This document shows, piece by piece, positions 15,831-20,529 of a DNA stretch of 21,659 nt (its first letter is position 1; every line of letters starts with the position of its first letter). The position numbers and the translations under genes are program-made. A model generated the notes under the pieces. It had not been told where the DNA came from. It ran no database searches and worked only from the letters and a program-made list of their open reading frames with translations. Source of the DNA: Phosphoribacter sp044220725 (lineage in GTDB: Bacteria; Actinomycetota; Actinomycetes; Actinomycetales; Dermatophilaceae); assembly GCA_044220725.1 (NCBI GenBank), contig JBGAQN010000044.1, positions 1 through 21,659 on the forward strand. The letters run 5' to 3'.

Positions 15831-17008
15831 GGGGCGATGTCTTCCTGTCGGGGCGCGGGGACGGGCAGTCCGGCCGCGGCGATCGAACGTCGGACGAACC
15901 GGTCGTCGAAGACCCGTTCGTGGGCTGCTCCGGCGCCGGGGCTGTCCAGGAAGCCGCGGTCCCCGTCGACGAGGGTCTCGCGCATGAGGCCCACGAGTGA
16001 GCGAGTGAACGACGGCTGCGGGAACGCCGAGAACGACAGAGTCTCGCCGTGCCAGTCCGGGTGGGCCAGGACCTGCTGGTATGCCGCCGTCCCCCGCCGG
16101 AAGACGGCATTCACCGCCGCGGGCGGCTGGGGGAAGTAGCCGCCGGTGGTCGTCAGCAAGGGGCTGGCCTCCGGGCGATGGCCCTCGAGCCAGGTCTGGG
16201 CGTCGACGACCGCGTCGGTGATGCTCTGGACGGCCTGGGGGTGTTGGGCGATGAGCTCCTGGCGGACGGCGACGCCGCAGCAGGCGTGCTGGCGCCACAC
16301 GTCACCGAGGAAGCGGTGGACTCGGCCGACACCCTTGGCTTCGGCGACCGCGGAGAACGGGTCGGCGACGACGAACCCGGCAATCGTCTTGGCGGCCAAT
16401 GCGGGCACCATGTCAGCCGGTGCCATGACGACGAGTTCGACCGTCCGGTCCGCCGCCGAGGCCCGCTGCCGGATGACCGGGCGCAGGCCCTCCTTGGCCA
16501 GCAGTTGCTGCAGGAGGATGTTGTGGATAGACCACCAGTAGGGGATCGCCACAGTCGTGCCGGCGAGTTCGCTCGTGCCGGTGATCGTCGGGGTGACGGT
16601 GAGCGCCGATCCGTTGGTGTGTCCCCAGGCCACCATCGAGAACGGGTGGTCGTGGGCCAGGCGCAGTTGCACCGCGAACGGTACGAGGAGGTGGACCACG
16701 TCGACCTCCCCGACGACGAAAGCCTGGGCCAGGGCCTCCCAGCTGCGCATGAGCAGCGGTTTGGCGCTCGTGACGCCGCGGGCAGCGAACAGGCCACGCT
16801 GGTGGGCGGTGAGTAGCGCGGAGGCGTCGGTGATCGGGAGGTAACCGATCTTCAGGTCCCGTCCCAGGCCGGCATCCCGGACTGCCGAAGTCGCCGGAGT
16901 GGCACCTGCGGCCAGGGTTGCCCCGCGTACGCCGAGGCCGGCGACGGTGCCGGCTGCGAGCAGTCGGCCGCCGAGGGTTAGCAGGTCACGACGGGCCAGC
17001 TCAGGCAT
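15827..17008 (-). CDS. ABC transporter substrate-binding protein with Tat signal (SsuA/TauA/NrtA family)
   Basis: A 393-residue extracytoplasmic binding protein. The N-terminus ARRDLLTLGGRLLAAGTVAG has the twin arginines at 6-7 followed by a mildly hydrophobic stretch and an Ala-rich cleavage region near 33-37, so export by the Tat route is likely. The mature part opens with LKIGYLPITDASALLTAHQRGLF (residues 52-74; two joined motifs), the standard first strand and helix of the COG0715 family, and continues through YWWSIHNILLQQLLAKEG and GFVVADPFSAVAE. The ATG at 17008 overlaps the ATPase stop by 8 bases. Binding residues cannot be assigned, so the ligand (sulfonate, sulfate ester, sulfone or other) stays open. 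Confidence 0.93.
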   Translation of the reverse strand: MPELARRDLLTLGGRLLAAGTVAGLGVRGATLAAGATPATSAVRDAGLGRDLKIGYLPITDASALLTAHQRGLFAARGVTSAKPLLMRSWEALAQAFVVGEVDVVHLLVPFAVQLRLAHDHPFSMVAWGHTNGSALTVTPTITGTSELAGTTVAIPYWWSIHNILLQQLLAKEGLRPVIRQRASAADRTVELVVMAPADMVPALAAKTIAGFVVADPFSAVAEAKGVGRVHRFLGDVWRQHACCGVAVRQELIAQHPQAVQSITDAVVDAQTWLEGHRPEASPLLTTTGGYFPQPPAAVNAVFRRGTAAYQQVLAHPDWHGETLSFSAFPQPSFTRSLVGLMRETLVDGDRGFLDSPGAGAAHERVFDDRFVRRSIAAAGLPVPAPRQEDIAP

Positions 17009-17858
17009 GGTGCGCACCAGCCGCTGCGGCGGCGCCGACGAGCTCGCGGTCCTCGTCGAAGGCGGCCCGGATGCTGTTTCGCAGCGGATGGCTGCGCGCC
17101 GCCGTCGACGACGACGCCGGCTCGATGTCCCAGCTGCGGGCGAGCGCCCCGTCCGCCGACAGCAGCGCAACCCGGTTGGCGAGCACGAGGGCCTCGTCGA
17201 CGTCATGGGTGACGACGACGGTCGTGCGGACGTGGCGGCGGGCATGAGCGAGATACCAGGCCTGCAGGTCTTCACGGGTCGCCGGGTCCAAGGCGCTGAA
17301 CGGCTCGTCGAGCAGCACGAGGTCGGGGTCGACGACGAGCGTCCGGGCGAGGGACACCCGTTGGGCCTGGCCGCCGGACAACTGGTCGGGGTAATGTCCG
17401 GCCACGCCCTGCAGGTCGAGCCGTTCGAGCAGGCCGCTGACGCCTAACCGTGCGAACGTCGGGTCGGCCCCGCCGTCCCGCCCGCCGTCCGGTCCGTTAT
17501 CGGCCGGAGCCGAGCCGTCCGATCTGGCGCCGTCGGGCGACCCGCCGCGCGCGGCGGTGCGGTTGGCGGCATACCGCAGCCCGATGGCGATGTTCTCGGT
17601 GACCGTCAGCCACGGGAACAGGTGCGGTGCCTGAGTGACCAGACCCACGCGCGGGTCAGGCGTGGCCCAGTGGACGTCCCCGTGCGTCGGCGTCACCTGG
17701 CCCGCGAGCACGCCGAGCAGGGTCGACTTGCCGGCGCCGCTGGGGCCGAGCACGGCGAGCACCGTGCCGGTGGGGAGGTCGAGGTCGATGCCGCGGAGCA
17801 CCTCACGAGTGCCGCGACGGACGGTCACGCCGTCGAGGTGAGCGAGGAGAGTTCCCAT
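17001..17858 (-). CDS. ABC transporter ATP-binding protein, SsuB/TauB type
   Basis: A 285-residue nucleotide-binding subunit with every canonical motif: Walker A GPSGAGKST at 38-46, Q-loop Q76, signature LSGGQ at 160-164, Walker B LVLLDE at 180-185 and the switch H218. Residues about 100-133 form a low-complexity Gly/Asp/Ala/Pro insert (GGSPDGARSDGSAPAD, then more of the same) just ahead of the signature domain, which the family normally lacks. The C-terminal 45 residues are also extra. The ATG at 17858 lies inside the end of the upstream gene (34-base overlap) and has AAGGA 8 bases before it. It powers the permease and binding protein encoded directly downstream. Confidence 0.95.
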   Translation of the reverse strand: MGTLLAHLDGVTVRRGTREVLRGIDLDLPTGTVLAVLGPSGAGKSTLLGVLAGQVTPTHGDVHWATPDPRVGLVTQAPHLFPWLTVTENIAIGLRYAANRTAARGGSPDGARSDGSAPADNGPDGGRDGGADPTFARLGVSGLLERLDLQGVAGHYPDQLSGGQAQRVSLARTLVVDPDLVLLDEPFSALDPATREDLQAWYLAHARRHVRTTVVVTHDVDEALVLANRVALLSADGALARSWDIEPASSSTAARSHPLRNSIRAAFDEDRELVGAAAAAGAHHA

Positions 17859-18925
17859 CGCAGGTGTCCTTCTGAGGGGGATTGGATGGGCAGGAATGCG
17901 GCCTCGCGAAGACGGCGGGCCGTCGAGCTGGCCGACGCGTAGCCGCGTCCGCCCGCGAGGGTGGCCTCAAGTCGGGTGGCGCCGACTGCCAGGTCGACGA
18001 CCTCCAGGCGCAGCCGCAGCAGGTTTGCCAGCGGCGCCGCCTGCGGTGCCCGAGCGATCCGGTCTCGCGATGCCGTATGCCGTGCCAGCACCTGCGTGAG
18101 GGCCTCCGTCTGGGGGCGGAGCACGTCGAGGTCGGGCCGCCCCTGCAGACGTCCGGCCTCTCGCAAGGCCCGTCTGGCCAGGCCGAGGGCGAAGGCCGAT
18201 TGCAGGAGCAGGAAGGTCGGCCGGAACCCGGCCGCGAAGGCGCGCAGGTCGTCGGCAAGGACGGCGTCGCGCGCGACGAGCACGCCGTCCAGGCGAAGGG
18301 TCCCCGACGCGGTCGCGTCGAGCGCGAGCAAGCCCGTCGCCGCGCGACAGGTCACGCCCAGGGCGTCCACTCGGACCGCCACGGCGATGGCGTCGGAGTC
18401 GGCCAGCCCGGCCGCGACGATGACAGTGGCGTCCGGAGTGAGGTTGGAAGCCCACGGGATGACCCCGTCGAGCCGGACCGCTTCGCCCTCCAGGGTGGCC
18501 CGCACGGGCAGGGCGTCGATCCCGGCCAGGGCCTTGACTCCCGTGGCCATGGCCGTGCTGCCCAGGCGTCGGCCCCGCCGCAGCTCGGCCAACTCCGCAT
18601 CCAGGGCAGGGGTGCGGCGGCCTCGCGCGAGGTAGTCCAGAACCATCCGGTGCGCCCAGAACGAGAAGGCGCTGGCGAGGTCTTCCTGGGCGATCGCATC
18701 GACCAGTCCGACGAGCTCGGTGAGGTCCGGCGCTCCGTCCGGGTCGGTGAGGACCGCACCGATGCCGAGGTCGAGCAACCCTCGTTCGGCCAAGGCCCCG
18801 ATCACCCAGGAGGCGGGCACCTGCCCGGTGTCGACCTCGCTGGCGGTCGCGGCAGCCAGCGACCGGATGTCCTCGACGTCCCTGGCTCCGGATGCGGGCG
18901 TGGGCGCCAGCGCTGTCGCCGTCAT
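17825..18925 (-). CDS. Acyl-CoA-dehydrogenase-fold flavoprotein, possible flavin-dependent monooxygenase
   Basis: A 366-residue member of the acyl-CoA dehydrogenase superfamily. The N-terminal helical domain covers about 15-100 (DLGIGAVLTDPDG and EDLASAFSFWAHRMVL), the beta domain about 115-225, and the C-terminal helices hold ARRALREAGRL and the family ending GGRGYASASSTARRLREAAF (324-343), then PIQSPSEGHLRWEL. An E-G pair in that last motif sits near where true dehydrogenases carry their catalytic Glu. In organosulfur operons proteins of this fold (SfnB/DszC-like) work with reduced FMN as oxygenases. The same operon has an FMN reductase, so I favour that role, but ordinary dehydrogenase activity is possible. 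Its ATG overlaps the DUF4242 stop as ATGA. Confidence 0.82.
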   Translation of the reverse strand: MTATALAPTPASGARDVEDIRSLAAATASEVDTGQVPASWVIGALAERGLLDLGIGAVLTDPDGAPDLTELVGLVDAIAQEDLASAFSFWAHRMVLDYLARGRRTPALDAELAELRRGRRLGSTAMATGVKALAGIDALPVRATLEGEAVRLDGVIPWASNLTPDATVIVAAGLADSDAIAVAVRVDALGVTCRAATGLLALDATASGTLRLDGVLVARDAVLADDLRAFAAGFRPTFLLLQSAFALGLARRALREAGRLQGRPDLDVLRPQTEALTQVLARHTASRDRIARAPQAAPLANLLRLRLEVVDLAVGATRLEATLAGGRGYASASSTARRLREAAFLPIQSPSEGHLRWELSSLTSTA

Positions 18926-19470
18926 GGGGTCACCGCCGCACGCACCGAAACCAAGGTGTGCAGGCGGTTGACCGGTGCCGAGACGACCTCCCGGGCCCGC
19001 ACGACGGTCTGGACATCAGGGGCGTCGTAGAAGCACAGGCACTTGACCATGTCCTCGCGGACGTAGGTGCGCAGGAAGGCCACCTCGGGGACCTGGTCAT
19101 ACAGCGGGGTCTTGGCCGCCTTGCGCGCCAGATAGGTGTCCATGTCCAGGCCAGCGGGCAGGTCCCACTCGACGAGGTGGCTGGCGCCGGGCCGGGCCGC
19201 CTTGAGAACGCCCAGGTCGGTCCCGACCAGGCGCACCGGGGCGGGCGCGGTGATCTCGGCGACGGAGACCAGGCCATTGACGGCGATCGTCGCTAGGGCG
19301 TCCGCATCGGCGGACTCGACGATGACGAATACTCGCTCGGCGCCGCTGGTGACCTGCGACTCGATGATCTCTGCGGCGTCCGCGAGGGCAGCGGCCAGAG
19401 CGTCGAGGCTCGCAGTCACGCCGGCGCGGGTGGGGTCCAGCGGGACCAGCTCGGTGAGGAACAGAGGCAT
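18922..19470 (-). CDS. DUF4242-domain protein, two-domain form
   Basis: A 182-residue protein. The second half (about 97-176: SHLVEWDLPAGLDMDTYLAR, then VPEVAFLRTYVRED and MVKCLCFYDAPD, with C144 and C146) matches DUF4242, a ferredoxin-like small domain whose Streptomyces member SCO4226 is described as nickel-binding. The first half begins MPLFLTELVPLD, as DUF4242 proteins normally do, and may be a diverged second copy. The cellular role is unknown. It is the first structural gene of the ABC/flavoprotein operon, with AAGGAG at 19477-19482 spaced 6 bases from the ATG. It sits behind a leader peptide and hairpins, so its translation may be the regulated step. Confidence 0.8.
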   Translation of the reverse strand: MPLFLTELVPLDPTRAGVTASLDALAAALADAAEIIESQVTSGAERVFVIVESADADALATIAVNGLVSVAEITAPAPVRLVGTDLGVLKAARPGASHLVEWDLPAGLDMDTYLARKAAKTPLYDQVPEVAFLRTYVREDMVKCLCFYDAPDVQTVVRAREVVSAPVNRLHTLVSVRAAVTP

Positions 19471-19536
19471 GCGGAACTCCTTGGGGGGATGGGTGATTCG
19501 AGTGGACGCTCGGTGCGGGAGATCAGGAGGTGGGCA

Positions 19537-19656
19537 CGCGGCAGCGCGACGGTGCAGGCGGTGCCGCGAGAGCGCGCAGCGTCCGTTGCCGGGCGGGAGG
19601 CGAGTTTCCGGTATGCCGGGTGCGCGCCGAGGGGGTTCAAGGCGCGTCAGTGCGCC
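19537..19656 (-). promoter_or_regulatory. Candidate attenuator hairpins between leader peptide and DUF4242 gene
   Basis: Two inverted repeats lie in the 198-base gap. GGCGC-N6-GCGCC (19641-19656) starts 12 bases after the leader stop, within reach of a ribosome paused there. CGCGGCA-N18-TGCCGCG spans 19537-19568. Further on, CTCCT (minus strand, inside 19525-19530) could pair with the AGGAG of the DUF4242 ribosome-binding site. Together they could couple leader translation to downstream expression. In GC-rich DNA short stems are common, so this is tentative. Confidence 0.4.
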
Positions 19657-19668
19657 CGCCGACGGGGG

Positions 19669-19788
19669 TCAGCGACAGAGGGTGCTGGCCGTGCGCTGCA
19701 GATCGATGGTGAGCCGGGTGACGGCATACAGCGTCGTCCAGGCGCGACGCCCGGCGGGCGCGGCCACGGGAACGGCGGTGACGGTCAC
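19669..19788 (-). CDS. 39-residue leader peptide ending Leu-Cys-Arg (sulfur-operon type)
   Basis: A short ORF with GTG start, AAGGAG 5 bases upstream, and TGA stop. Its C-terminal part reads RLTIDLQRTASTLCR, matching the R-L-x-(I/V)-D-L-x-R-x-x-S-x-(L/A)-C-R ending of the 'putative leader peptide' family seen ahead of many actinobacterial sulfur-assimilation and sulfonate-transport operons. In mycobacteria comparable upstream ORFs are cysteine-responsive: scarce charged Cys-tRNA stalls the ribosome at the Cys codon and changes expression downstream. Here the single TGT Cys codon lies two codons before the stop. Position at the head of an ABC/FMN-reductase operon supports the assignment. The first 24 residues, Ala/Pro/Thr-rich, look unconstrained. 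Confidence 0.72.
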   Translation of the reverse strand: MTVTAVPVAAPAGRRAWTTLYAVTRLTIDLQRTASTLCR

Positions 19789-19812
19789 GGTCTCTCCTTG
19801 GGGGCGGATGAG

Positions 19813-19849
19813 TCGTGACGGACGATCCCCCGAGAACCCTCCGTCACGA
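19813..19849 (-). promoter_or_regulatory. 9-bp inverted repeat in the operon 5' leader
   Basis: TCGTGACGG and CCGTCACGA are perfect complements separated by 19 bases, 25 bases upstream of the leader-peptide start codon. In the minus-strand mRNA the loop holds GGGGG (19827-19831). This could pair with CCCCC (19800-19804) immediately before the leader's AAGGAG, giving an H-type pseudoknot that would hinder ribosome binding. It does not match a riboswitch consensus I know. It could instead be a protein-binding DNA site. Confidence 0.45.
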
Positions 19850-19851
19850 AC

Positions 19852-19866
19852 TTATGGGAACCATAA
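19852..19866. promoter_or_regulatory. Perfect 15-bp palindrome, candidate operator
   Basis: TTATGG-GAA-CCATAA has perfect 6-bp arms around 3 bases and is AT-rich against a GC-rich background. It lies between the divergent leader-peptide operon and the carbonic-anhydrase-like gene, 63 bases upstream of the leader-peptide start. The minus-strand arm includes TATGGT, a possible -10, so a bound dimeric regulator would compete with RNA polymerase. The cognate regulator is not in the window. Confidence 0.55.
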
Positions 19867-19982
19867 CACGACGTAACGACAGGTTGGCGGCTGTCCATGA
19901 AGTGAGATCCCGGCCGCCGTGGACGTCGGCGGGCGGCATACCCTGCGGGCACACCCAGCAGACCGAACCAGGAGGGTGACCG

Positions 19983-20519
19983 GTGATCGTTCCCTTTGGC
20001 TCCCACACGCCGCAGGTCGCGCCGACCGCATGGGTGGCTCCGACCGCGACGGTCATCGGCGATGTCGTCATCGAGGAGGGGGCGAGCATCTGGTATGGCG
20101 TGGTGATCCGCGCGGACCGGGCCCGAATCCGGATCGGGGCGCGCTCCAACGTGCAGGACAACGCGATCTTCCACGCGGACCCCGGAGCGGCGGTCGACCT
20201 CGGCGCGGACGTGACCGTCGGCCACGGGGCCATCGTCCACGGCGCCACCGTGGCCGACGGGTGTCTCATCGGGATGGGGTCGACGCTGCTCAACAACGCT
20301 GTCGTGGGCGCCGGTTCGCTCATCGCGGCATCGGCGCTGGTCCGCGAGGGCCAGGTGATCCCGCCCGGATCGATGGTCGCCGGGGTGCCCGCGAAGGTCC
20401 TCGGTCCGGTCCCAGACGGGTTCGGTGAGCGGGTCGCGGTCAGCGTCGCGGCATACGAGAAACTGCGTGACGAGCACCGCGCGGCCACCGCAGCGGCCAG
20501 GGGAGAAGCCACCCCATAG
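19983..20519 (+). CDS. Gamma-carbonic-anhydrase family left-handed beta-helix protein
   Basis: A 178-residue hexapeptide-repeat protein. Repeats of the form (I/V)GxxxxI run from about residue 17 to 140 (for example TATVIGDVVIEEGASIWYG and GAVVDLGADVTVGHGAIVHG-like turns). The three zinc histidines expected of the gamma class are present as H64 (IFHAD), H81 and H86 (VGHGAIVHG). Proteins of this PaaY/YrdA group fold as trimers, and only some have measurable carbonic anhydrase activity; the rest are of uncertain role. GTG at 19983 has AGGAGG 7 bases upstream. It is divergent from the sulfur-type operon and followed 10 bases after its stop by lpd. Confidence 0.9.
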   Translation: MIVPFGSHTPQVAPTAWVAPTATVIGDVVIEEGASIWYGVVIRADRARIRIGARSNVQDNAIFHADPGAAVDLGADVTVGHGAIVHGATVADGCLIGMGSTLLNNAVVGAGSLIAASALVREGQVIPPGSMVAGVPAKVLGPVPDGFGERVAVSVAAYEKLRDEHRAATAAARGEATP

Positions 20520-20522
20520 GCT
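20517..20522 (+). promoter_or_regulatory. Probable -10 element of a leaderless lpd promoter
   Basis: TAGGCT ends 7 bases before the lpd ATG, with no ribosome-binding site between. As at ndk, the hexamer is identical and its first three bases are the stop codon of the upstream gene. lpd may thus be transcribed both from here and by read-through. Confidence 0.45.
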
Positions 20523-20529
20523 TGGCCCC

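Noticed and set aside
19416..19640. 74-codon minus-strand ORF between the leader peptide and the DUF4242 gene
   Set aside because: It starts on a weak TTG codon without a ribosome-binding site, overlaps the DUF4242 start out of frame and shows no conserved pattern. The AAGGAG-preceded ATG of DUF4242 is far better.
19800..19866. Known SAM or cobalamin riboswitch ahead of the sulfur-type operon
   Set aside because: The stem and pseudoknot could be found, but none of the conserved cores of SAM-I/IV, SAM-II or cobalamin riboswitches that I can recall are present. It is kept only as an unassigned structure.
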